Shown in pieces: positions 48,314 through 60,326 of a stretch of 64,000 nucleotides of DNA (its first letter is position 1; every line of letters begins with the position of its first letter). A model generated the notes under the pieces. That model saw only the letters and a program-made list of their open reading frames with translations, was not told where the DNA came from and did not search any database. The stretch is from Halictus rubicundus (Eukaryota; Arthropoda; Insecta; Hymenoptera; Halictidae). The stretch is from NCBI RefSeq assembly GCF_050948215.1, contig NC_135151.1:20706720-20770719 (forward strand). The letters are read 5' to 3'. The translations under genes were made by a program, and so were the position numbers.

Positions 48314-50022
48314 CGGCGGGTCTCGGTCGTCGTTGTAAAAGATTTAGCACGCTCTTAAAACCGCTTTTACATCGTCGCTCGTTTCAATATCGTATCGATC
48401 GCGAAGTGACTTTTGTCTACGATGTTTTCATACGATCCGTCGTCGTCGTCGTCGTCGTCGTCGTGGTCGTCGTGGTCGTGACGGAGCGAGATGGGGTTAA
48501 GAGGGGCAGGGCTGGAAAGGAACGCCAAGCATTTATTGTTCCTGTAACGAAATAGCTCCTTGAAGCTGGGCTTAATTAGAAAGCGTATCTAAACGAATTG
48601 AAACAAAACCGCCGGGAGACTCCCGGCCCCGACACGATATATCAACGTTCGCGGAAAGACGTGGGAGAGACGTCTCGACGTACTAGTATGTGCGCGGACC
48701 GAACGACGAAAAACAGAGAGAAAAAGAAAGGAGAAACGGCACACCGAGAAACACGAGCATAAGCCAGTGTATCCGCTGACGCGCATGCGGTTTAAGTGCA
48801 CGCGCTTAATTAGTTCTCGGTATTCCTCCTCCTCCCCGCCTCCCCCCCCCACTCGGCCCCGTCTCTACGCCACAGCATAAAATTACTAAACGCGTTATAA
48901 ACCAGATATCATTATATGGCCCCCGTAATAAGATCAAACTTTAATTAGATTCTCCGTAAGAGTGCGCCTACACAGCCGGCTGCTCCCCTCGTATGCGGCT
49001 CGTACACGAGCACCGGAGCGGAGGTAGACGACGCGCATTCACGTATCATTTATGGATCGTGGAAGCATGATCGTCGGGTGGCGGGCATAATACCGAACGA
49101 GAGAGCAAGATTGGCCATCGGTTCGGCCCGCCGAAAACAATTATGAATAACACGTGGCACCGTCGAGATCCGTCGCGTCGTGTACAAGCTGAGCGGATAG
49201 ATTGCTTACTACGCCGAAGAGACTGCTGCTCGATTGGGCTTCGTTAATGAGGTGGGAGTTAATTAACCAAACTGAAGCGAGATAGACGATCGCTCGAAAG
49301 AGATAGAGGGAGGGGTTGGCTCCTCGTTGTGGAACGGGAAGAGAAAAACAAAAATCGGCTCGAGGAGGGTAGAAGGTTACGGAGGGGGTTGCGAGGGCAG
49401 AAGAGTCTCGAAGAGCAAGAGCCGATATATAGAGACGCAAGAGGGTTACAGGATTGAGATACGGGTAGCAATGGGTAGCGCGACGAGGAGGCCACGGGAG
49501 CCTAACCGGGGGTTAGGGCAGCAGAAAGCGACAGATCATGGGGGTGGAAACGAGAGGGAGATAGGTGTACCGAGCAGCAGGCAGTGCGGCTTCGTAATTA
49601 GGGATCTATAATTGCGTGGAGTCAGCTAGAGCGGTTGAGTCGAGTGGCAGGCACCCAACGTCACGTCGTTCACACGTGCGCGCATTTGCGTAGCTACGCG
49701 GCCCGACACCGTGTATCGTGCGTGTGTATCCGGCCTCTCTGTGTCTGCCCTGCACCGACTACGGCCGAGGGGGCATCGGTCGACACCGGAAATGGAGTCG
49801 GACACGACGGCCGCGAGTAAAACGGTCCGTTGCCGAGCACCCCGCCGATCGAAGATCGCGCGATCACCGGCACGCGTTGCGAAAACCGCAACCGGGAAAC
49901 CTACCGGTCGGATTTTCATCGCTCCCTGCTCTTTTCGGATCGCTGGATTTCGGCGATAAACGATCGATGGAAAAGATAGGGGAGAATGGGCTAATGGCGG
50001 TCACTCGAGCAAACGTTATAAC
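48314..50022. other. GC-rich spacer, no gene seen
   Basis: It contains a (TCG)n run at 48439-48478, a polypyrimidine patch at 48,825-48,850 and a CpG-rich stretch at 49,620-49,960. There an ATG at 49791 opens a 55-codon, Arg/Ala-rich frame (MESDTTAASKTVRCRAPRR...) with no domain. It might be a 5' exon of an unseen gene; support is weak. Confidence 0.35.
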
Positions 50023-50464
50023 CACACTGCGGAGCTTCATGCAAAATACAAATTTTCTAGCCGAATCGCAACGACAGGCTCGAGTGAAATGGAAATGTAT
50101 TTTCTTTCTTAATATTTTGCGCTACGATTTATTTTACGGTTTCAGTGATTAGAAATATTTTTACAGTAATTTCCTAAAAGAGGGGAAAATTTATGTCTAT
50201 TGCATGTATTATACGTTCTCCAATAGCTGAACGTTAACGAAACCAAAATAGAATTTTATTTCGGTTTGAAGGAAATTAATAACACACGTGTTTATTGAAC
50301 TCTGTTCAGAATTATCGTCACGAGGCTGACACGATATTGTAGGGCAAGGGGTTAATATGTTTAACAGGTCGAAGGTAATGTAAAAGTCTTTAAAAATTTT
50401 TCTCAGTTTTTTGCTGTTTTAAATACCCATTTTTGTCGTAAATGCATAATATCCGCAGTCTGAC
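50023..50464. mobile_element. GACTGCGG MITE, copy 2 (long)
   Basis: The left end cacactgcggagcttcatgc and the right end gcataatatccgcagtc are inverted. The right part (cccatttttgtcgtaaatgc) matches the copy at 55780-55981. It is longer than its relatives. Confidence 0.6.
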
Positions 50465-50668
50465 TATTACAAAATGGGGCGAGACAATTATTTAAAGATA
50501 CGTTCCAGAAATTGTTTTGTCCGACAAGCTTTCTCCCTTTTCTCTCAAAATTTGCTGGACATGTAATTCAATTACATTTTCTCATATGTTGTCTGTTTGT
50601 TATGGAACAGCTGAGAAATACGTCGATCCCTTAAAACAATTAGCTTTTGTCTTATGTTTCTTCCTAAG

Positions 50669-50863
50669 TAGACTGCGGATTTTTGTGCAAAATACAAATA
50701 TTCGATTGTGGGAAGCAGTGGTTAAATAAAAATTCATTTCTTCTCTTAATGGACTTTTTACGGTGAACACGACATAACAATATTCTTAGATTTTTCATAT
50801 TTTTCACTGTTTTATATTTCACCCAGTTAATTTCTTTGTAAACGCATAAAAATTCGCAGTCTA
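50669..50863. mobile_element. GACTGCGG MITE, copy 3 (best preserved)
   Basis: TAGACTGCGGATTTTTGTGC is mirrored by gcataaaaattcgcagtcTA. TA at both ends is the probable target duplication. It lies 205 bp after copy 2. Confidence 0.75.
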
Positions 50864-51092
50864 TTCGCAAGTAACCTCGTTAACATTAGATGTGTCAACA
50901 TTGTGAACAAACACTGACATACCGAAAAATAATCGACGCGTTAACCGATCTGATCGTGCAATATTTTGACAGGTGACCGTAATTACCAGTAGCCTACATG
51001 CAACGGGCGCTAAACGGTGAGGAACAGGAAAGAGGATCGATCTATTCTCAGCAAGCGAATTAAACAGTTATTAATCTAACAGTAAGTCGAAT

Positions 51093-51285
51093 TTAACACT
51101 AAACCTACCAAGCACACAACATATAAAAGTCTTATAGAATTTAGTTAAACTTTGTACGATTTGCATTATAATATTTACTTAAATAAAGAAGTCAATTCAG
51201 TAATTTCCTACGGAAACGTTTTTATGATTTTAACAATTGTGAAATAGAAAATCGGTCATTTTGACCGTGGTAGGTTTAGCGTTAA
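51093..51285. mobile_element. TTAA-flanked (piggyBac-like) MITE, complete
   Basis: TTAA precedes CACTAAACCTACCA and follows TGGTAGGTTTAGCG, giving 14-bp inverted ends (one mismatch) and the TTAA duplication diagnostic of piggyBac-type insertion. The 185-bp interior is AT-rich and non-coding. Confidence 0.82.
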
Positions 51286-51689
51286 CTATTTAGCTGACCA
51301 TTTTTGGCACACGAGGAGCTACTATATCAGAACAAAGGCCACGCGTACTTTTCACGACTGTCTTTATACCGAAGCCTTTTTCACATTATGCGATAGGTTC
51401 ATTAATTATTCATTAGCGATGAATAATACGTTTGAAAAATAATACGATGACTCATGGCGGGGATGGGGGAAGGGAGGTTGGTCAGCCAGCGACTTTTTCT
51501 CCCTAATTGGTATTACATTAATCACCGTATACATTACGTGCACTTTGGAGCAGCTTTCATCGTTTTCGGCGAAAATTTAACAACCAGTGTGGACGCATGT
51601 ATATACGGGGTGCTCGATTACGCGAGTCGAACATTTTAAGGGATGGTTCTCCATACCAATCTAAGACTAAAAATAATACGCATTTTCCT

Positions 51690-52110
51690 GTAACGGTTTT
51701 GTTTGCGACTATTTTTTGTCGGTGACGTGGTTACTCTACCTTATCGCGAATCTACGGAGTCTTGGCTCCGGATGTATTACTTCCCTCCTGTTCGAATTAG
51801 TATTAAAGCGACAAAGGCATCTTTAACACCAGGTTTACGGTACCCGTCAAAATGATGGGTTCTAATATTTTTAATTTACGATTATTGAGATCGTGAAAAT
51901 CCATCCACGTGAAATTACTCAACAAATTTATTTCTTTAGATGTATATTATCTACAAAATGGCTACCAACTTGAGTAGACACGTTCTTCTTATTTTTATAA
52001 AGCAATGTAATATAACAACGGAAAGTCGAGGCACGTAAAACTATTTTTCGCCTATTTTCGTCGGTAACGTGGTCACTCTACCTTATCACGAATTTACAGA
52101 GTCTTGGCTC
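51690..52110 (-). repeat. Two partial 228-bp repeat units around a TTAA MITE fragment
   Basis: Minus-strand fragments of the 228-bp unit lie at about 51,700-51,775 and 52,025-52,110 (both contain ctctaccttatc.cgaat). Between them, 51823-52020 begins TTAACACCAGGTTTACGG and is the reverse complement of the MITE at 56476-56700. Confidence 0.7.
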
Positions 52111-54584
52111 AAGTCAACCAGTGGATCTATGTTTTGTCCTGCGAGCGGATCGGTGGATAAAAGATATTTTGAATCATTAACAAATCGAGAATGCAATCGT
52201 GTAATCTTGGAGAATCAGTCCTGAGAGTACTCGAGCCACGTAGAAACACACCCTGTACGTAACGCGGGTAGAAGGTAGCAGCGGAGACAGGGCCGCCGGC
52301 CCGTGTAACAACGTTGCCGCTAATTGGAACGACGAAAAGTTTCGGTCATTACGAGCAAAGCGTTCGCCTATCGGGCGGGCACACGTGGTCGGCTTTCCGT
52401 CGCATCGTCGCGTCTCGTCGCGTCGCGGCGTGTGTAAATGCGTGTAGATTCGGCTGCCGCGTAGGCAGCAGTGCGCTGACCGGGCTTCTATCGGTCCGCT
52501 AATGAGGCAGATTATTCTCGGCGGGGACGGGCTGACAAGAAAGAACAAGAATGCGCATAGGAAGTGGGTTTGTCGTTCGCATGCCGATAGCGCGGCATCG
52601 CGTACAGCCGTGCAGATAAGTGCATCTGCCGGCGATAGGGATGGTCGGCTGGAACTGAACGTTTCCCAGAGCGGAGTGGCTACCGTGGCGAGCCGGATGC
52701 CGGGCGATCTTGAAATTCGCGGGTTAATTTAAGTAACATCGAAGCTTAATTGCATCGGGGGCCCCCGCTCGGGGGCAGCCCGTTCCGGAAAGACAAAACG
52801 AGAACATCGTTAAGTCCGATAAATCCGACGGGACAACGCGCTCAAGCGCGCCGCAATCCGAGCTAATAACGAGACCGGCAAATTCGTCCGTCTATCGGTC
52901 CCTCGGCGAAAGAGAGGCGGCGAATTACCCGGGAAAATACGTGGACGTGAGATTTTGAACGGTAACGAGACGGGGGAGGGAGCTGCGTCAAAAATTGAAT
53001 GGTACGAAGCGAGAAGCGATCGGTGTGCCGTCACTTGACCGAAAATTTCCTCGAGGACGTGGATATCTAGCCCGGGCACGGTCGAAGGCGTCGGAAAAGA
53101 GCTCTCCGCGGCGCGGCGCTTTCTTCGGCTTGGCAATCCTTCACAGTTAACGCCCCTAATCGTATTCATTAAAGTGCTCTCAATGCTTTTACACGGCTCT
53201 CAAGCTCTGCCACCATTTTCTCGCTCCCACTCTTTAAACACCCGCACTACCCCGCTCGTCGTCCCCACCGACCCCCTCTTCACGGAACACCTCACTCTCC
53301 CTCCTTGTCCCTTCCCCCCTCCCCCACCCCCCACCACCGGTCGCCTCTTCTTCCTCAGGTTTCTCCTCTCTTTCTCCAGCTTTCCAACGATGCTTTCAAC
53401 GGCCGAGATCTTGAGTAGATTCTCTCTGCCCGGGTCCTTAGCCTGTTCCCTGTCGGTCTCTCCTTCGGGCTGTGCCGTCGCGCGAGAGCTTTTAAGTTGG
53501 CAACAATGCGCGGATTTATAAACCAGACCGAGGGCATTGTTATCGGCGAGTGATTGGAAGCCGGCGTTTCGACACTGGCCGAATACCAACCATTGGTTAC
53601 CGGCCATTGTTGACCCCTTTATCTTGGAAATTCGTGCTCCGCCACCTTGCTCAACCCCGAGACCGTGCCCGCCAGGGACCCGCTAAATCACTTGGTTTTA
53701 TTGATGGACTTGGCCGCGCGTCGCTGGAAAGGCGCGGCCGCCATGGTATCACGACTTTTGATAAACGGCCCATTGTGGGCCGCCTTTTCTTCGTGGTTTC
53801 TTCCTGTCGCGCGGCGACCGCTAGCCCCCGCCTCTTTTCCCTCCGCTAACCTTGATGCATCCGATTCCCGCTGCCGCTCTTTTGTCTTGTCTTTCCACGT
53901 TTTCCCTAGATTTTTATCGGCTCCGAGGCTCCGAGGAGGTTTTTCACGAGCGCGATCCGGAGCCGGATCGGTTAACCGATCGGGGACGCAAGTCGACGAG
54001 GACCTTTTTTTTGTGTGAGCTGTATTAATGCCGAAGCGTGCGGATGCGCGCGCCATGGATCCCTTCGAATTATACGCATCGGCGACACCGGCGCGCACAA
54101 TGGGATGCGATAGGATGAATCGAGTCTCCACCCTCGGTTTTGCGAGTTGACTTTCCCATGATGCGGCCCTCTAATCAGATCATCCCCCTTTGCCCCACTG
54201 ACTGGCCGCGTATCGACGCCGACTGCGCTCTCGATGGTTCGCGTTTTTGTTTATTGCTTAAGTGGCCGCCCATTGTCGGACGCTTTCGGCCGGCGACCGC
54301 TGGGTTTCTCCGTTGAAAAATTAATTAAATCGCGGCCACGCGACGGGAGATCGTAGAACGCTGATAGCCGCGTTTCAAGATGCTCAGCCGGCCGAGAAAT
54401 GAATTGGAGGAGCTGCGGGAGCGACGAGGAACGCGCGTACAATTGCGTGGCTAATGACAAAAGAGTCCTAGAAAATTCATTTCCAAACCCCATCCCCGCC
54501 CGCCCCTTCTTTAATCGCATTTTGGAATTCGTACGTGCACGGGGAGCACCCCAATTGGCACAGTTTGCCCGGTGCCTAGGGCGG
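52111..54584. other. GC-rich spacer, no gene seen
   Basis: Frames of up to 147 aa occur on both strands (52,177-54,131) but are Arg/Ser/Pro-rich, overlap each other and show no domain. A pyrimidine-rich stretch lies at 53,280-53,390. I cannot support an exon. Confidence 0.35.
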
Positions 54585-54763
54585 TACAGTCATTCCTCGA
54601 TATATGTCGCAAATACTTGGCTGATAAAAGTTGTAGAACTATCCCTACCGCGGGGCATCGGTAGCCGAGGAGTGTAAGCATGACTGTAATAATAAAGAAT
54701 AGTATCTCCAGGACGATACATGTCGCTGACAAGACCCGTGTCATATATCGAGAAAACACTGTA
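54585..54763. mobile_element. TACAGT...ATATATGTC MITE, copy 3 (short)
   Basis: tacagtcattcctcgatata is mirrored by tatatcgagaaaacactgta. This 179-bp version shares ctaccgcggggcatcggtag with the longer copies, whose extra length is internal. Confidence 0.78.
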
Positions 54764-55779
54764 CTGAGCACGACAAACGTTGAAAATGTCGAGCAGTGCT
54801 GATTCGATGATTGGAGACTGAAATTCTTTTATTTATTCTTGGAGCAGTTTGCGTGCAAAGAGCACGTTGCGAATGAAATGTATAAAGGTCGGCCATTAAC
54901 GGACGCTGAAAGACAATTTGCATGGTAATGTCCTGCAGCGACGGGGATTGATGCAACAAAAATGACGTCGGTGGATCGGGGGGCGGGTGATGGGCGCCGT
55001 TGCCGCTAATGCCAGCCTATCCGTACAAATAGCTGCTTCTCGAGCGGCATAATTACGGATTAGATGAACGAAAGATAGCCTTTAACTGCGTGGCGCGAAG
55101 GGTGGCCCGAGATCGCGGAGTGACCGGCGACCGCGTCGCCGGTCGCCGGTCGCCGGTCGCCGAGCCCGGGGATCAATCAGCGTGCACGGGTTTGGTGTAG
55201 GCAAAGGCAACGGCACACGCGTGCCCCTCGAAACACGCTGTCATGTCGGCCACCGATACCTTCCCAGTGGCAGAGAAACGTCGTGCAGGCACGTGTCGAA
55301 CGCCTGAGACACGTGCGCCGCTCCGGCAGGCCAAAAATCGATATTCTTCCGTGCCAGCTACAATACCAGCCACCTCGTATATTATTTTAACGCGCTTTAA
55401 GCTCCCTTTCTGCCATGGCACACGAATTTGTCTATCGCCCGACCGACGACGACGCGGCGGTTCCCATGACGCGTAAATCGCTTAATGATCCCGCTACGCT
55501 CGCCGTGATTCGGGGGAACCGTCCTCCACTGCTTCTGATTTCGGGAATCGAGGCCTGCCGGGGGAAGGCATTTGCGAATGACACGGAATCATCCCCTCAG
55601 GATAGAGACAGACGAGTCTGCGAATGATACCCTTATTGTAAACTTGTTTGTTGTTGCGCGTTGTGACAACAGGCGGTTGTAAACAAGGTGTGGACAGAAA
55701 TTACTTTTCTAGACTGCCGTAGGTCCAAAGAAATTCTACTTGGGGCATTTTACGTAGAGACAGTAAAATAGATTATATC

Positions 55780-55981
55780 TAGATTGTGGATCTTTATGCG
55801 AAATATAAAATGTTTGCATTGATCGCAGGACACAGAAGAGAAACAAAAATTTTTTTTCTTGTTTTAATTAGTTTATTAAGCTAAAACCAATACGCTGATG
55901 TCCTTAAATCTTTTTAATATGTCCACTGCAGTAAATTGTGCTTACCCATTTTTGTCATGAATGCATCAAATCCGCAGTCTA
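55780..55981. mobile_element. GACTGCGG MITE, copy 4
   Basis: TAGATTGTGGATCTTTATGC is mirrored by gcatcaaatccgcagtcTA. The right half matches copy 2. Upstream, 54,764-55,779 shows only a short ggtcgcc tandem run (55,133-55,162). Confidence 0.7.
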
Positions 55982-56129
55982 ATCATGTCCTATCACACTG
56001 ATTGTCCTCTTCCCGGACGTCGTTTGATCCGGAGCGTTGCTCTTGGAGAAACCTAGACCGCTTGTTGCTCCGTGCAGCGATGTACGCTCTAGTATTGCAC
56101 TGTAGACCGCTTTTCGAGAAGTAAGAAAC

Positions 56130-57175
56130 CAAGACTCCGGTGATTCGCGATAAGGTAGAGTGACCACGTTACCGACAAAAATCGGCGAAAAATGGTTTCA
56201 CGTGCCTCAACTTTTCGTCCTTGTATGAGAACATTTTTCGCTGGGAAAGGGCTCATTCGAAAGAGGAAGGTTCAATCTAGCGCGCACTGGTCATCAGCTG
56301 ACGAGATTATGCGGATATTGGCTAATATAAGCGTTAGAAGTGAGCCAAAAATTGAGTCAGGGCTCCGTAGATTCGCGATAAGGTAGACTGACCACGTTAC
56401 CGACGAAAATAGGCCAAAAATGGTTGCCTCAACTTTTCGTCCTTATATGAGAAAATTTTTCGCTGGAAAAGCCTATTAATACTAGGTTCACGGAGCACTA
56501 AAAATCACTATTTTACATTACTTTATAAAAATAGCACGAATGTACCTATCAAAATTTTTAGCCATTTTTTAAATAATATATACCCCAGGAAATCAATTTG
56601 TTAAATAATTCCTCATGGATGCATCTTTACAAACTCAATATTCGTAAATTAAAAACATTAGAATCCGTAATTCTGACGGGTCCCGTAAACGTAGGGCCAC
56701 GACTCCGTAGATTCGCGATAAGGTAGAGCGACCACGTTACCGACAAAAATCGGCGAAAAATGGTTTCACGTGCCTCAACTTTTCGTCCTTGTATGAAAAT
56801 ATTTTCCGCTGAGAAAGGGCTCGTTCGAAAGAGGAAGGTTCAATCTATCGCGCGCTGGTCATCAGCTGACGAGGTTATACAGATATTTGCTAATATAAGC
56901 GTTAGAAGTAGGCCAAAAATTGAACCAATGCTCCGTAGATTCGCGATAAGGTAGAGCGACCACGTTACCGACAAAAATCGGCGAAAAATGGTTTTACGTG
57001 CCTCAACTTTTCGTCCTTGTATGAGAACATTTTTCGCTGGGAAAGGGCTCGTTCGAAAGAGGAAGGTTCAATCTATCGCGCGCTGGTCATCAGCTGACGA
57101 GGTTATGCAGATATTAGGTAATATAAGCGTTAGAAGTAGACCAAAAATTGACGATGTGCGTGCCGTGGAATCTAT
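56130..57175. repeat. 228-bp tandem repeat array B, interrupted by a MITE
   Basis: Units with atggtttcacgtgcc lie at 56192, 56760 and 56988, with a truncated unit at about 56,389-56,475. Three copies keep the start of the 64-aa frame seen in array A (MVSRASTFRPCM...). A MITE fragment (56476-56700, TTAATACTAGGTTCACGG...cccgtaaacgtag) splits the second unit. The array ends with acgatgtgcgtgccgtggaa, as array A does. Confidence 0.88.
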
Positions 57176-59079
57176 TTATTTAATGGCACGAGGGGAGGAG
57201 AGTGGGCTAAACCGCTCGTCAGCTTTCCCAGAGACCATCTTCCAAAGGTGCCTCTATCAAATCATTTCGATTTACGTCGGCGCAATATTTTCGTCGCTTT
57301 AATTCCATCCAGTCCGGTCGTCATCTGATTCGCTGCGATCGAGTCGCAGACGACTCGAAAGAAACTGGTCGGTGTCTCTCTGTTTCTCTCCTTCTGCCGG
57401 GCATAGAGTAGCGTAAATAAGCGAGTGAGTTTTTCTTTGCACAATATGTTGCGGGACCATTACTTAGGCGGGGCGAGGGCGAGGAGGGAGCACAAGGGAC
57501 GGGCAGGGGAAGGCAGGTTCCGCGCGGAGAGACTGGCTCTTACCTAAATAACCACTCAGTCACTCGCAGACTTAGCTGGGAAATGGCGGAGAGGCCGGGG
57601 AGGGTGGTTCGGTCCGACGAGTTGCCGGGCCATGGTGGGAGTTAAGGCCAACGGGGGATGGCCCGATACTATTACGTGATGTAAGAGCAGCCGAGCATCC
57701 AGAAACCACCCCGCCAGATTAACGAGGCCATTCTCCGATTGATTTCTCGAGAAACGCTTCGATCGTTAACTTCGATACCGTGCTCCGGTAGGTAAACTAA
57801 CTTTTCGTAGGGTTTCGGACCGTTCTCGTAACGATGCCGAACAGAAGTTTCCATTCATCCGGTTATTTTACACGATGGAATTATTGATATCAACCCGGCG
57901 GAGTTTCGCGAATCTTTTAATCCCGGCGTTCGTCGCTCAAATTGATTAACTTAATCGATCCCGCGCTACTGCGCCTTCAAAGCTAATCATTGAAGTACTT
58001 CTGCCGCGCGAACCTCTGGCAGGTTAATCGATAGCTATTTATCACCCCTTAATCTTGTGTCATGCTCGCGAAAGCCTCGAAATAATTGACTTTTTTTTGG
58101 TCGTCGTTCGCGATAGACGAAATATCCGAGTTCAAACTCGTCGCGAATGCAGCACTTGAAAAACCGTTATCGGGGCAAAGTGATATTTCAGGTACACTCA
58201 TTCGCCAGATCGATTAACTCCACAAAATAAAATGTAGAGATAATTGACGAAATTTTTTTATCTTTTAAAGTTGGGACTAAGTTCAATCGTTCAGAAAATT
58301 GATTCTAAATTTAAAAAATTAAGCATCGATCAGGAGCTTAAAATGTAAAAAATCGATTTCACCTTTGAACGGCTGATTTTGTAATTTGCATTCCTTTTTG
58401 CGAGTCGGTAATTAATCCACAGAAGGAACTGTACCTCCTTATTTCATTCAACATTTATCGGCAGAATAGCTTAATTTTTAGTTGTCATTGTTCGCGCAAA
58501 TAACCAGAAATTCAATGACTTCGCGATAAATGAAGGTAGACTGTGCCCAATATAAAAATATTTGAATTTGATTTCCGACCGCGCTTGCGCATCTTCAACG
58601 CTTCCGTGATGTGTAATTTGAAACGCGACCACGAAATTTTGTGGTCTTTCACAATGTCACTGTTTGAATATTCTAGCTCGTTACCGCTTATCTCCGGCCG
58701 CCATAGAAATTTAGCAAATACATTGCACGCGGATCAGCCACGTTCCGATGATTGCTCGAGATTAGGGCGGTCCTTCACACGAGATTCGGTCCCGATAGGA
58801 TCGCGCTTCTTCGCGCAGCCCCGAAAATCTTTGTTTCTATTGGGACGGAAAAAGTTTGCCAGTTGACCTCACATTACATCGAGTGTTACTTTTCAATCAT
58901 CGATGGCTATCGTTCTCCTTCGATTTGCCTTATCACTGATATCGCCTCCTGAACTGCTCTACTATTATTCAAATACTCTTTCGTCGGCACATAGCACAAA
59001 AAAAAAAAAAAAATAGAAAAGGTTCGTCCGAAATATCGGTGTTCAAACACTTGTGGTATTATCTACAGTGATTTCTTCA
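57176..59079. other. Spacer, no gene seen
   Basis: A GC-rich part (57,440-57,680) is followed by AT-rich DNA with an A-run at 58,999-59,013. ORFs up to 107 aa have no recognisable content. Confidence 0.35.
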
Positions 59080-59970
59080 TACAGGGTGTTCATTTGAAAA
59101 CTTTCCAGCCGAATATCTCGAAAAGTATGGAAATGTAAAAAGTAAGCTAATGACCTTTGATGTTGAAGCAACATTAAATAATTAAATTATATATATATAT
59201 ATGTATATTAAAAAAGTGTAAAACAGGAAAAGAGGGGAGCAGTATCAGTTTTTTATTTGGTTGGCGTTTTCAAGGTCATTTGAAGGTCAACTTTGTTTTC
59301 TCAAATGGAAACCTACATTTTTTATTATGGGATCTTATTGTACGTAAAAAGACCAGCAATTTTCGTGGGATACTTTTTTTTCTCCGCGCACTAGTTTCGG
59401 AGATATTTTGTACTTATTGTACTTGTTAAAAGAGATTGTACTATTTAGTCAAGTGTGAATCATCGTAATAAGAGATACTATATCGTGATACAATTAATTG
59501 TATAAAATGGTGTATTCTTTGGAAGAACGAGTAGAAATAATTTTTATTTATGGAGCTGATGAGCGTGCTCGTCGAACTGCTGCTACGTTTAATTAGAGAC
59601 ATCCTGATACACATGTTTCTCGTACGTACGTGTTACAATTAGTTGCAAACTTTAAGGAAACAGGAGAGGTGTCAAATTTAAAACTAAACCAGTAAAAATA
59701 GCTAACCATAAAAGAAGCCGATCAAGTCGAAATTATAGGACAGTTTACTCTGAATCCTTCTAGTTCAATTCTACAAGTTTCAATGGTAACTGGTGTATCA
59801 GTGGGATCTGTGCACAAATTACTTAAACACAACAAGTTTCATCCTTATAAAATGCAGTTGCATCAAAAGTTATCGGAAGATCACTTTGACAGGCGGACTG
59901 AGTTTCGCGAGGAATTCTCCACGTTGCGTGCAATAAAGAATGCAAATACATTGAGAGGTCCCAACGGTTA
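59080..59970 (+). pseudogene. Transposase pseudogene behind a TACAGGGTG end
   Basis: A TACAGGGTGTTCATTTG terminus starts at 59080. From 59507 a broken frame reads MVYSLEERVEIIFIYGADER, a stop, RHPDTHVSRTYVLQLV and KETGEVSNLK. After two more stops come VTGVSVGSVHKLLKHNKFHP and KLSEDHFDRRTEF. This is the helix-turn-helix start (DUF4817-like) and second DNA-binding segment of a DDE transposase common in insects. The catalytic half and right end are missing. It links the TACAGGGTG MITEs of this window to a coding parent family. Confidence 0.8.
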
Positions 59971-60294
59971 AAAAATAAAAGCAGTCGCGAAGAAAAGGGA
60001 GTCGCGCAAGTTTAAGCACAGCGCAGGCAATTTCGTCGAACATCCTTTGATGCTTTTTCCGTTGTCGAAGAGGTCGCAAGTTCTCGTCTAAACAGACCGG
60101 CGGAAGTTTCCGGACAAGCTTTCATTACGAGACTTTTCTCGGCAGAGTGTAAGGCGGCCTCACGCGAATCGCAGGGTTTAGGAAATTAGCATCGGAAGGG
60201 TCGAAGGTGGTCCGAGGTATGCGGGACGCATCGAGGTGACACTCGCAGAGGGACAGAGAGCGCTGAGACGACTGAGTTGAGGGAGCAGTCGCCT

Positions 60295-60326
<32 letters not shown>

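Noticed and set aside
53174..54131. Several 100-147-aa frames on both strands
   Set aside because: Mutually overlapping, no domain, and composition explained by GC-rich spacer DNA.
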